Origin: Ignelater luminosus
Taxonomy: Eukaryota > Arthropoda > Insecta > Coleoptera > Elateridae
Assembly (NCBI GenBank): GCA_011009095.1
Contig: VTPC01000795.1
Coordinates: forward strand, 61,869 to 125,868
Reading direction: 5' to 3'
Length of the DNA: 64,000 nt
Shown: one piece after another, positions 37,975 to 48,501 of the stretch
Layout: every line of letters starts with the position of its first letter
Numbering within the stretch: position 1 is the first letter of the stretch
The notes under the pieces: model-generated
The model's database searches: none
What the model saw: the letters and a program-made list of their open reading frames with translations, nothing else
Told to the model about the DNA's origin: nothing
Made by a program: the position numbers and the translations under genes

Positions 37975-39244
37975 CAGCTTCCACTTTTTCATTTTGTACT
38001 ATTCTTTAAATCTTGAGCATTACAGTTCGAACTTTTGCTTAGATTTTGCAGTACGGGTTTGAAACTCCACACCCAGTATAAGAGTTTCCAACTAAAATAG
38101 AATATCTTCATTCTAATGGACGCTCATTTTCGCCTAAATATGTAAATAAACATTGTTTCTAGGGATAATAGGGTAATAGCAGTAATAGTAAGCTACGTGA
38201 TCATACAATTTTGTGAAATGTCAAATACCACCACAGTATTATTAATTTATTAATTCTTTTCTAACTACTTTTATGATAGTAGGTAGATAAAACGTATGAA
38301 ATTCATATTGTAATTTGCAATATTATGATACTTATATGGTAAATAACTATTTCCATTCTTTATTAATCTTTAAGTTATTTTAATTATTATTAATGCGATA
38401 TTTCAATTAATAAAAGATGAAAGATATAGTTTGCAATTGATGAGACAAAAACAGATAGTTTATATCACCAAGGTGGTATATATTCTGAACAATCTAATGG
38501 TTCAGAATAACGGACAAAACTAAACGGTTTATTTTTTACGGATCCGTCTCAATAAACAGATTCCTTGAAAATGCGCTACTGAGAGGACCTTTAAATTTTG
38601 TTGTTACGACTATGACCAATCAAAACCTTTGTTCGAGTATTTTAAAATTCTCCTAATATTATCATTTTGACTTCTTGTATCTTGAAGATTAGGCGATTCT
38701 CGATATAAGTTTATTTGACAAAATGTCCACTTATTTTTTCGATGTTTAACATCTCCGGAAGTTATTAGGATTCAAACTGAAACACTCTGTACACAACTGT
38801 TAAATCTAACTTCTCGAGTAACATAATTTGTAGTTATAAGAATAGTAATTTTCTCGGAATAATAACGGATCCGCTGTAAAGACGAACATTCCACTAAACA
38901 GAAGAATCTATTTTTATGAAATCGTGTAGTGAAATCTGTTAAAATGCCAATTTTAGAAATATATTTTTCGGTTAATATTTAAAGAGTTCCACATGGTATA
39001 ATTTAGTATACGCACGCGCCAATCACGGTATTTGACAGTTCAGTCGACCTTGCGCTTTACATTTTAAAAATTTATTGTAATATTAGTGTAAAATTGTTTA
39101 CCAGCAACAATCTTTGCGATACTTAAAACTGAGAAAGGCCTGCCGTATTACTTATGCTTAGTTTGAATTGGCAAATGGTTCTTTACAATATATATCTTGT
39201 GGAAGCGTTACGTTGTATGAATGTCAATAAATCCGGTAACAGCC
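37975..39244. promoter_or_regulatory. Region upstream of PABIR
   Basis: About 1.3 kb before the PABIR start codon. It must hold the promoter. A CCAAT box occurs in GCGCCAATCA at about 39016, roughly 230 bp before the ATG. No other regulatory motif is clear enough to call. Confidence 0.35.
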
Positions 39245-40216
39245 ATGGACGTTGACTCTCCTGCGGGAGTCTTGAAAAGGTGTTCTAGTGCACCTACAAT
39301 AAACGATAATAATTCCGCAATGACGACGTCACCCTCGAATAATCCCGCTCCTAGGTAACTTAAAAAACCATATTGGATTGTTGGTTTTAATGATTTCCTG
39401 TAGTTGTACTTGAAAGTCAAAATTTCACACATTTCTTTTGTAGAGAACAGCCAGTTTTAAATGTATTTGGCAACCTTACTCAACCCCGACCTCGGAGATT
39501 TAGTGCAAGTTTCAGTCCATTATCAGGTTCTCCAGTAAGTTGTTATTTTTTGTGGAAAAGCTTGTATCAAGTTTATATTATTGTAGCAAAGTTCAGGACT
39601 TCGATTAACACCTCGGATAAGTCAGTTAAGGCAAGAAGAATGGGCAGATACTAGTAATTTTAGAGAATTAGCTCATGAGCGTGAAGTACATCATACTATG
39701 CAAATTTCACAATCATGGGAAGACCTACGTTTAGTAACTGAATCTCCAAATGATACAAAATCGGGAAAAATGGGGCCATTACATGTTACTCTACCTTCAT
39801 GTGGTGGAATCCTTTGTAATTCACCTTCACCAACACGTCTGAGTTCACCAGGTTTTCAAAGTCCAACCAGAGCTAGTCGTACATTTGTACGACGCAGTGC
39901 TAGCCCAGTTCTTCGACCCAGCCCCCTTGGTGTTAAACGTAAATTAGATGATGATAAGCTGGACTATCATTTAAGTCCAAGAGCTAAACGTTTTTATAGT
40001 TGTAGTGCATCAGATCGTGCTGGACTACTTACTACAACTTCCAGCCCTTTGCCAGGATCCCTTAGTTCTGTGGGAACTCCCGAGTCATTATCTAGTGCAG
40101 ATTCGCCTGGTTTTAACTTTAGGTTAATTGATAGCCCCTCTCCAAGTCGCCCTCCGCTTCCAGAAGCAATGATTGTTGCCAAACCCGATCAAGACATGAC
40201 AGAAAGTCCCAGTTAA
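39245..40216 (+). CDS. PABIR1: PABIR/FAM122 family PP2A-B55 inhibitor, three coding exons
   Basis: Vertebrate PABIR1 (FAM122A) binds the B55 subunit and restrains PP2A, affecting the G2/M checkpoint. Exons 39245-39354, 39444-39534 and 39587-40216 join in frame to 276 aa, close to the 287 aa human protein. The conserved N-terminal box appears as LKRCSSAPTIN (human RSNSAPLI). The central B55-binding helix region reads HEREVHHTMQISQSWEDL, nearly identical to vertebrates. It is followed by FVRRSASPVLRPSPLGVKRK, matching the vertebrate RRSQSP...RPSVLGPLKRK segment, which doubles as a basic nuclear-localisation-like stretch. The C-terminal half is Ser/Pro-rich with many SP sites (SSPLPGSLSSVGTPESLSS), expected for a phosphorylated disordered protein. 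The family has one or more vertebrate paralogues, so the symbol denotes family rather than strict orthology. No defects were seen. Confidence 0.92.
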
Positions 40217-41287
40217 GAAAAGTAAATTCAGATATCAAGAATAATTTTGTTTCAAAATGAAATTTTAATGAGTTTTTAATGATGTTTTCTTATCCTGTTT
40301 ATAGTTAATTTATGAATTAATTCACTTTTGATAAATTGTTTATAATTGTAGTTCAAATTTACAAAATAGATATAGATGTTAGTAACCGATATATTTTTAA
40401 TATAAGCTTTAAAGTGTGATGTAATTGTAGTTACTGTTTTACTTGCATATTACATTTTTATATCATCTAGTCTTTATATAATATGATAAAATGAAAAAAA
40501 AAAAGGAAACTTCTAAGACTTAACTATGTAAAATGAATAGCCATATCAAAAATAATTTTGGCATTACATTGCATTGGGTGGCCAAATTATTAATTTGCTT
40601 TTATCATATTGTATAGTTATTTTCGCCATATATATATCGAATGGCTTCATTGTGTACCACTATGAAGATTTATATTTGTAATTTATATATCTTCCTCTTG
40701 AGCTGAAGGGACTGAATTTTATTGTTAGATGGGACATAGAATTTCAAATATTTGCCATGACCGAGGGTGGTAACGTCACTCGGCGATAAGAAATTTTTGT
40801 CCCATTTAGGTGCTAGTTTAATTAGATTTTTACAAATTGGTTCTTCCTGCTGGTAGTCATGTTTAAAATATTGTCAATTTTACATTTACAAGTATCCAAA
40901 AAGAAATAAATTTCTAATGAAATATCATATTAATTATATATGTACATAGTGTAAAATTTTAATTGAGTTATGGAATTGCATATTCAATCCATCTCACTTT
41001 TTTTTGTTTGATCAAAGCATTATAGTACTTTATAGACTGTATATCTGAAATAGCAATTGTAATGCAATGTATAAAGTAATTTTCAAATGTTGTACATAAT
41101 AATAAAATTTGATTGTACATAGCAAAACACATATTTTTTTATTTATTTTACTTAAACATACCTAAAAAAGAAAAAAGTTATTTTAATATTTAAAACAAAA
41201 ATGTTTTTGAAGTTGAGAAGTAATAGAATTTCATTAAGAACTAAAAGTTGAGAAACATTTGTTTCAAACTTGATGAGTAAATAAGGC
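40217..41287 (+). other. Probable PABIR 3' UTR and downstream AT-rich DNA
   Basis: This AT-rich stretch has no other gene candidate. A polyadenylation hexamer AATAAA lies at 41101-41106, about 885 bp after the stop codon, followed by a T/G-rich segment, making it a reasonable 3' end for the transcript. Confidence 0.45.
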
Positions 41288-41506
41288 TCAGAAAAATAAA
41301 TTGTTTTCAAGTAAGGTTATCATTTCATGTAATAGAGCCAAACTTGCGAGTGCATCAGACTTGTTAACATTCATTTGCAGTATTTTCATGAAATTAAAAA
41401 ATGCATAAAGGAAATCGCTCTGGTATTGTAAAAAGAGACCCTTTGTGTTTAATTTGCAATGAAACTTGACAGTTGACGGGCAAGGAAAACTTTTCATGTT
41501 GACCAC
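41288..41506 (-). CDS. Orphan open frame, possible terminal exon, unrecognised
   Basis: A 72-codon frame on the minus strand ends in a stop at 41288 and has non-repetitive composition (it includes KFHCKLNTKGLFLQYQSDFL and NKSDALASLALLHEM). Just upstream is a plausible acceptor, TCTGTGTCTATAG followed by GTGG. No family was recognised and no partner exons could be linked, so it may be a chance frame or a fragment of an element-encoded protein. No function is proposed. Confidence 0.2.
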   Translation of the reverse strand: MVNMKSFPCPSTVKFHCKLNTKGLFLQYQSDFLYAFFNFMKILQMNVNKSDALASLALLHEMITLLENNLFF

Positions 41507-42096
41507 CTATAGACACAGAAGTTTGCCTCTATAAAAGGTCTTTCCTAGCTTGATATGACCCTTCAAAGATTATTGGACATTGGCACATTCCTCATAACCC
41601 CACAAAATCTTTGCAAAATGTTAGTCTCTTAGGGTGGGTTCTATCAATTAAGTTCAATTTTAATAGAGGTTCAAACTGCATGGAAATAAATTGTTACAAT
41701 AATTGTTTGAGCCTCATTAAGATTTGAACTTGGTATGTACAAATTACACTTAGTCCATATTTAGAGACCAAAAAATAGAAAACCGCCATATGCTTATGAT
41801 TGCACGTAAATTTGAGCAATGTGATCGAAAATGTCAAAATAATTCTTCAAAGAACTGTTTTTGTTGTTTAAATGTAAACAAATGTCAATTTGAAAATTCA
41901 AATACGTTTGACATTTTCGAAACATAGCTCAAATTTACGTGCAATCACGTCTACTGTTTCTGGTGCTATCCTTGTTATACACCTTCTACTTAAATGGAAT
42001 TCTAACGGTTCAATATATATCTCTTTTTCCAATATACATTTCAAATAGGTGTGTGTTGTCTTTCATTAAAAATAAATCTGTGACGCATATATTTCT

Positions 42097-43168
42097 TTAT
42101 TACGTGAAAGGAGTATCAATGCAAAATGCCACCGTAGGTGGCTGCCATTTAGGAAATTTAATTCCTCTATGGCTGGTGAATTTGGAAAATGGATAACTCC
42201 GGTCGTGAACGCTATGTCAGGCACCAAGCAGTCCGCACGCCCGTCCACGGAGATGATGGTCTGGTGGCGACGGTGGAGCAGGCCGGAAGCAGGTCCTCCA
42301 TAATCCCCGTCGATGTCGGTGCCCAAGGACGGCCAGCGAGCCGTCACACAGAGACGACGAAGGAGAGAACCGATGAGCGGTTCTTTTCAGAACGGTGTTG
42401 GAATTGTGTAGTGAGAAGTGTGAGAGTGTGTATATGTTAGAGTAGTGGTGTGTGAGTGTCTAGGTGTGTATAGTGTGCCGTGGACTGGTGCAGTAACTGT
42501 TCCGGCATTTGCCTTCACCACTAGGGAAACCACGGAAAACCCTAATGAGAACAGCGAGGCGGTGGTGGAATGGGAGTGGTAATTATTGGCGGGAATTGTT
42601 AGGCGGGAAATGATTTGGCGGGAAGTTATTGGAGGGAAAGGATTTGGCGGGAAGTGTAGCGGATTGGCGACGAATTTCCGGGCGCAGTGGAGTTGGTACC
42701 TTGAGGAGCCTCGGGCTCAAGGATTTGGATGGGAAAGGACTTTGGTGATCACGGCCCGGTAACTACCCGGGCCGATCGGATGAGGCTGAGATGAGTGGTG
42801 GAGATGGCCGGGCCTGCGCACCCCTACGCAGACGCCGGTTGGTGGTGGAGCGGCCGTTGATCCATCTACTGCATCTTGGGTTTGGTTGGATGTGTGGCGG
42901 TCGCGGTCCTCAAGCCCCCAATTCTTGAAGACCGACGGTCGGGTGGGATGATGCAGCAGTGCGACCTCAAGTCGCCCCGTTGGTGGTGGAAATGGGCCAG
43001 GCCTGTGCCCCCCAAAACACAGACTCTGGAGGGTGGGCTGGCGGTAGCGCCCGACTACCGCGCTGTTGGTAGAGCCCGTACTCTTCGTCGCCGATGCACC
43101 ACGCTCTCGCTGCAGACCGGGTCGACTGCCTCGCTTCGCACTCGAGACCGGAATATTATTACGTGAAA
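42097..43168. mobile_element. GC-rich insertion with 13-bp target duplication
   Basis: A 1046-bp insertion (42110-43155) is bounded by identical TTATTACGTGAAA copies at 42097-42109 and 43156-43168. Its GC content is far above that of the neighbours. No terminal inverted repeats are visible. The long duplication points to target-primed insertion of a retroposon, but no poly-A tail and no reverse-transcriptase frame were found. Internal features are repeated GGCGGGAA boxes (about 42590-42660), a perfect hairpin with 8-bp arms CGGCCCGG/CCGGGCCG at 42752-42774, and two related modules at 42796-42835 and 42981-43025. Open frames on both strands are GC-driven and unrecognised. Confidence 0.7.
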
Positions 43169-43415
43169 CAGATCTTAAGTACATAAATGGTTACCACCAA
43201 ATCCTGAACTCCGGTTTCTATTGGAGAAAAATACGATCGTCGCAACATCTGTTGGAAATTTAAAAAACTAATTTGAGGGTGATACAACAGTAAAGCATAT
43301 CGTCAGAAAGAATCAAATGTTATAAATCTTCAGATTTGGAGATTTATAGCCAGCTCTGGCAACGTTGGTTGTAGCTGATTATCATTCTTTCTTCCGCCAT
43401 TTCAATATATCTTAA

Positions 43416-43571
43416 CCCTGCGTTCGGTAAGGTAAGGACCTCTGACAGCTGTTTTTGTTCGAAATCGTTTCTTGTTCTTATCACTCAAATCTGAATTTTT
43501 ATTTGAGTGACAAGAACAAGAGACGATTCCGAGTAAAAATAGCTGTCAGATTTACCTTACCGAACGCAGGG
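43416..43571. mobile_element. piggyBac-type MITE at a TTAA site
   Basis: A 156-bp near-perfect palindrome begins CCCTGCGTTCGGTAAGGTAA and ends in its inverted form, flanked by TTAA at 43412-43415 and 43572-43575. The TTAA duplication plus CCC-starting ends are the hallmark of piggyBac elements. Almost the whole element is inverted repeat, so it would fold into a single hairpin; a short spacer sits between TTTGAGTGA-type inner arms. It encodes nothing. Confidence 0.88.
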
Positions 43572-43575
43572 TTAA

Positions 43576-44920
43576 TGAGATCTAGCGCCATCCATCCCAG
43601 TTGATAATTTTCCCCTATAGTAATCACCATAAAAGTCTATGAATAAATTGCAACCTTTGAGCTGGAGTACTGGAAAACTAGCTGTGGTGAAAAAAATCTC
43701 ATTGACATAAAAGCATAATTAATATTGGTCTACATTTTGTTTGAATATCAACTAAATCTAAGAATCAAATGATAGGTCACCATAAGCGCAAGCATATTTT
43801 TCAAGAGTTTGAAACTTAAATAGTTATATCAACATTTTAATAACAGCGATTTAAATAGTTTGCTATCACCTATCACCGGGTTCAAATCCAAATAAAGGCA
43901 ATTTTCTTTAATATCTAGAAACTATAAAATTGGTACAAATCTTCACGGTATATAACCTGTTAAGGAAAATCGGAAATATCACATCCCATATAATATTTCA
44001 TGTTCTACTGCATCATAGCTACAGAAACATCAAAAATGATTACCACGTGACCACAAAATTTACTGTTGGTTAGGCAACACATTTCGCACTACTTAAAAAC
44101 AAAAATTTCAAATTTATTATCACACTTTGAATGCGTTATCGATTAATTCACAAAAAGCAGATTTAATCTTGAAAAAGAAAAAAAAACGTAAAACAAAGAG
44201 GCGACAAAAAATCACGGAACGTACGCACGCCAAGGTAATTTTAAGTTAGAAATGTAACTAGGCTGGGTTTTACTCCATAGTACGGCAACGTCGAAAAACA
44301 AAAACAAACAAAAACATGCATTGTTGATATCAAAAAAACAAAGAAAATAGATTACTTGATTTTCTTTTATTTTAATTTATTAATTTCATAATTCAAGTTT
44401 TTTTTTTATAAAAAAGAAAATAATATTTAATTGATAAAGTTAGAAATGAAAATAATTACATATAAGACGCCAACGCAACCGGTTTAGCAGGTTTCTAAAT
44501 GATGTCGCTACATAGCGTCCAAAACAACGTGAGCTATCTACTTCAAGTTTTCTGCTTGGTTGTTACTACAGAAAGTCTACCTTTTTGCCATAATTATTTC
44601 CCAATTTAAACTTCTTATCTAGCGCAGAAATTTAGGAAAGAACAATAATACTTCTGCAAGTAAAGTATGTTATGTCACTGATGAGAAATTAATTCATTTT
44701 TGATCTTTCTGAACTTTACACTTAATTTAATAAAAAAAAAGTTACTTTGGCTCTTTTCTCGCAAAATGCATCGTTTTCAAGTAAAATCAAATTTTCCAAA
44801 ACCTTATCTATTATTTCAGCTGTATAAGCATTTTAAGGAAAGATTCCGAGCTAGCTGGATTTTTGTATGAGGCTTCATTTGTAACCGGATCACCTGGCAT
44901 ACATCATAAAACCTGTAAAG
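43576..44920. other. AT-rich intergenic stretch
   Basis: About 1.3 kb with no recognised gene. It includes a lysine/arginine-type A-rich stretch near 44171-44235 that lacks an open frame long enough to call, and a B-box-like GGGTTCAAATCC at about 43880 without an accompanying tRNA fold. Confidence 0.4.
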
Positions 44921-44924
44921 AATT

Positions 44925-45430
44925 TTGATTGCAGCATAGTACTGTTAACTATATTAACTCAAGCTGAACTAGAAGCAAATGTAGCAGTTTGTGACTGCAC
45001 TTATATTGGAATTCAGAAATACTGGAATTATGAGTTCTAATGCAAGACTTTAAGAAAAAGTATTACCAATGATTTTTGTCAAGCCAGATGGATACATTCA
45101 CAATGTACATAGAGTTTACTTTACAAATGGAGATAACGATAAGCAGATATGATTGATGATACTGGTTTCCAGTTCTTTTCTCAAGATAATGACATACTGA
45201 TTGTTGATAGGGGGTTTTTGTGGCAGCATTCCCTTAGCAAAATCCTTTGACTTATCAACAAAAATTCCTGCACTTTTCCAGGACTCACAATGGAAGATCT
45301 TACTGAAACCACAGCTATCATGTCGATAATGCCTTGTCGTACATCTAGCATCCCTTGAAATACATTAAGAATAGAAGAAGTCAATATCTTTTCTGTTCTC
45401 ACAATAGTGAGCCCCATTTGAAATACTTTC
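44925..45430 (+). pseudogene. Decayed DDE_Tnp_4 (PIF/Harbinger-like) transposase fragment
   Basis: The + strand, read with frame changes and stops, keeps motifs of the DDE_Tnp_4 endonuclease family. These are VCDCTYIGIQK with NYEF (first catalytic Asp), FVKPDGYIHNVHRVYF with NGDND, and DNDILIVDRGF (later catalytic Asp). At least one in-frame stop and two shifts separate them. The N-terminal helix-turn-helix region and the C-terminus were not recognised. The fragment could be the remains of the class of element that mobilised the TTA-flanked MITEs in this window, but that link is an inference. Confidence 0.6.
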
Positions 45431-46640
45431 CAAACCAAAACTATGCAAGAGGTATTACCTCTACATGGATTCTATTCTATTCTACTCACATTATCCAACA
45501 TTTTTTTATTGGCTCAGGATGCTTCAACTATTCTTGCACAAATTTCTCTATAGTAAGTGGGATATAAAAAAAAACTGCTGTTGTTTTAACGAAATGCTTC
45601 CTTATATAATTGTTTAGAGTATCAAAATATGTTCTTTCAAGAAAAAAGGAGCTACAGCCAGAAAGAATAATGTTTTCAGTATGACTGTTTTATTGTCATA
45701 GAAAATATAATTTATGATGTAGTAGTTCACAAATCACCATTGCACCCAGATTATGGCGCTAGCGCTTAACTTTTCTATAAAACAAAGCAAGTAGTGTGCC
45801 TGTGCTGCATCATGAGAACCAGGAGTTCCAAGTCATTTTATGGAACATGGATAACCTAGACACGCGATCTAGTCAGCCGAACACATTGTGCTAAGAAATA
45901 ATTACTAAATAATTATTGACATCTGCTTTATTATTTGTAAAACACTAGCAGCTTCCATAACTTTGTTTTTCAAATCTGTGTAATTAAGGGCCTTTTTCGA
46001 GTAAAGTGCGTCACCTGAAGAAGTTGAAGTACATATATGCTTGGTCTCTGAGATAGCATTACATCGCAGGTGGGTATGCTTTATTTACAAATATCAATAT
46101 TTATGTGCTAATAAAGTTTTTATGACAATTTATAATGAATGTAGAATGTTAAAAATTCTTGTCTTTGAGGCCAGAAATGGGATTGTGAAACACCAATATT
46201 ATAAAACTGTATTTTAGAATAATAAACTACTATGAAATGTCTTTCAAACAGTAAAGGTGAGATCAGAGGGGGGGGGGCAAAATTCTGATTATCTAGTGCT
46301 TTTAAATGGTTTATTTATAATGTTGTTGGCACTGCTGCATTACAATTTTTGACATTTATGAAATTGGTTGACAATTTAGAATTTCAAATTTGAAATTGAA
46401 ATTTCGACAATATCCTAAAAAATTAAACTTTTCATTTTGTAATTAAAGCAAAATGATATATTTAGAGTTTACATAAGATTTGTGAAAGGCAAATGGACAA
46501 CTAAACAAAAATTTGACATACTGATATAACCTTCAATGATCTATATATAACCTTATACAGCAATGACAATTATTTATAAATAAAAAAAAAAAGCATAAAA
46601 AACAAAATAAAGTGGTAGGGGTCATGTCAAGGGATATCAT
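45431..46640. other. AT-rich intergenic stretch with a G10 run
   Basis: No gene recognised. A ten-base G run lies at 46268-46277, which is unusual in this AT-rich DNA. Confidence 0.4.
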
Positions 46641-46646
46641 GTCAAT

Positions 46647-46864
46647 CACTACAGAGTGAAGAAAGACCTAACTTCAAGTCATAATTGTGATGGAACAAAC
46701 ATACATATGTGCTTCAACAAGCAGTGAAATTACTGAATCTTTACCATTATACTGTGCTTTGATATCAGTGGCTTGAAAATAATCCTATTTTCACTGTCTA
46801 AAAGAATGTGCAGATGTGTATTTGTTCCATCACGATTATGACTCGACTTCTTCACTCTATAGTG
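46647..46864. mobile_element. Palindromic MITE of unknown superfamily
   Basis: A roughly 218-bp element has arms beginning CACTACAGAGTGAAGAA on the left and, inverted, CACTATAGAGTGAAGAA on the right. Both continue into AGTCATAAT(T/C)GTGATGGAACAAA, about 70 bp in all. No target duplication is obvious. The centre is AT-rich and non-coding. Confidence 0.7.
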
Positions 46865-47850
46865 TTTGTGGTCACATGAATTTTTTAAATGTTTTTGTAT
46901 TCTCATTTCTAAGTTTTAACATAATTATATTTTGAATATGTCTTTAATTTTAGTAATCTTCTAAAACAATACAAAAACAACTAATATTATTTAATTTAAA
47001 ATCTTTACATATTCCCTATTGCACATATTCGTATACAATGTTTTTCCAAGTTAACCTATAAGTTTTTGAACATTTCGAACCATTTTACAGTACTGTTTTA
47101 TATCAATGTATACTAACAAAAAAGTTAATTTTTATATTCCTTGTCTTTTAAAACATTTCCCTTCCAAATTGGACCACTCTTTCACCTACCACAGCAGTTT
47201 CAGGAGTGCATTTTTAAAAGCGATGCACCATCGATGCCCTGGAAATTCAAACCATACACAGTTGTAAATCAGAGTATTTTACTATGTTGTTGTCATTTTC
47301 TTAACATTTTTACAGTATACAAGTTGCAAACAATTTAAATAAATTCTTGATTTATTTAACTCTATATAATATACTCTATACATCTGATATCAAATCGATT
47401 TTATTCTTTATTTATGACATTAATTATAATACAAAAATATGTATTGGATAGGAGTTATTAAGCATTAGCAGAACAAAGCCCATAAATAATAATGGTGTGC
47501 TGTGAAAGATAGTTTTGTGATCGAAAGAATTTGGGCTATGTTAATGAAATCAATGTTATCTTTAATATTTTATAACAATTTATTTTGGAAATCAAGAAAC
47601 TGTTACAAATTGCTGTAATGGTAGTGAGTAGTATTTTGAAGGTGCATATTTTTTGATATTAGCAGGCATTTGTGATTAAACTTGTTGGGGGCACCATAGG
47701 ACCTACCTTTTACAGCATAATACTATTTATAGACCTTATTAACAGAATAGGTAAACATTAGTGCATATGAATTTTAAATTAATAAATTTACAACCAAAAA
47801 ATTAATTCCCTACTAATAACTTAAAAGTAATTCTAATTTGTACCTTAATT

Positions 47851-48501
47851 TTACTTTGCCTTGATTTTTTGATTAAGATTTCTACCACCAATATTTCCAC
47901 TCTTTCCACCTCGTCCACCAAAATTGCCTAAAATAGTCAATTCCTGTATCAAAAATAGAGAGAAAAAAATTTTTCAAACCTCTAGTTGCTGGTCGTCCTC
48001 TTTGGCTTTTAATGCCTTTGGTATCTCTTCCTCTATTTTTAACAGCAGTCTCTTCCTTTACCATGTCGATAACCTCATCAGGTATTCTAAGGTATTTGAT
48101 AGTACTTCCACGAATATAACATTCCGGCATTCTCCAAAATTTGTCACCATCCTATGCAAAGAAAATCAAAGTGATAATACAAATATTAGAAACAACAGAT
48201 GAATGCTGTATGTATGCTTACACGAGATGTACATATAACTTCTCGTAAATTAATATTCATCCAATTATCACAACTAACTAAATGGCCATTATACGTTTCT
48301 CCATTTTTTAATTCTACCAACTGCAAGCAAAACAGTCACAAATAAATACTTACAATAACACATATAATTACAAAAAGAAACTTGGAAAAATGCTAACATA
48401 CCATTGGATGATTTTGTGCGGTTCGTAATAGTGATAATGGAAGCTAGAAAATATTATAATCATTAGCTAAATAATACCATATTTCCCTATATATTTACCA
48501 T
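47851..48501 (-). CDS. LSM4: U6 snRNA-associated Sm-like protein LSm4, five coding exons
   Basis: LSm4 is part of the LSm2-8 ring that binds the U6 snRNA 3' end and of the LSm1-7 ring that drives mRNA decapping in P-bodies. Exons in transcript order are 48501-48499 (the ATG only), 48443-48402, 48320-48222, 48151-47980 and 47927-47851, giving 130 aa against 139 in human. The Sm1 region reads [20 protein letters not shown] and Sm2 reads [18 protein letters not shown], both near identical to the family. The C-terminal tail is short and Gly/Arg-rich ([20 protein letters not shown]), typical of LSm4. Exon 4 uses the weak donor GTTTGA. The ATG-only first exon is supported by the expected continuation [14 protein letters not shown] after splicing. 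No breaks were seen. Confidence 0.95.

Noticed and set aside
37681..37992. Overlapping open frames on both strands at the GC-rich minisatellite
   Set aside because: They follow the repeat unit, have no family motif, and GC-rich repeats rarely contain stops.
38160..38177. TAGGGATAATAGGGTAAT, one mismatch from the I-SceI homing endonuclease site
   Set aside because: There is no homing endonuclease gene or intron context, and the known enzyme belongs to yeast mitochondria. Taken as coincidence in AT-rich DNA.
42717..43263. Open frames up to 155 codons in the GC-rich insertion
   Set aside because: Present on both strands, explained by GC content, no recognised domain, and the insertion has target duplications.
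43870..43900. B-box-like GGGTTCAAATCC, considered as a tRNA
   Set aside because: No A box at suitable spacing and no cloverleaf can be drawn.
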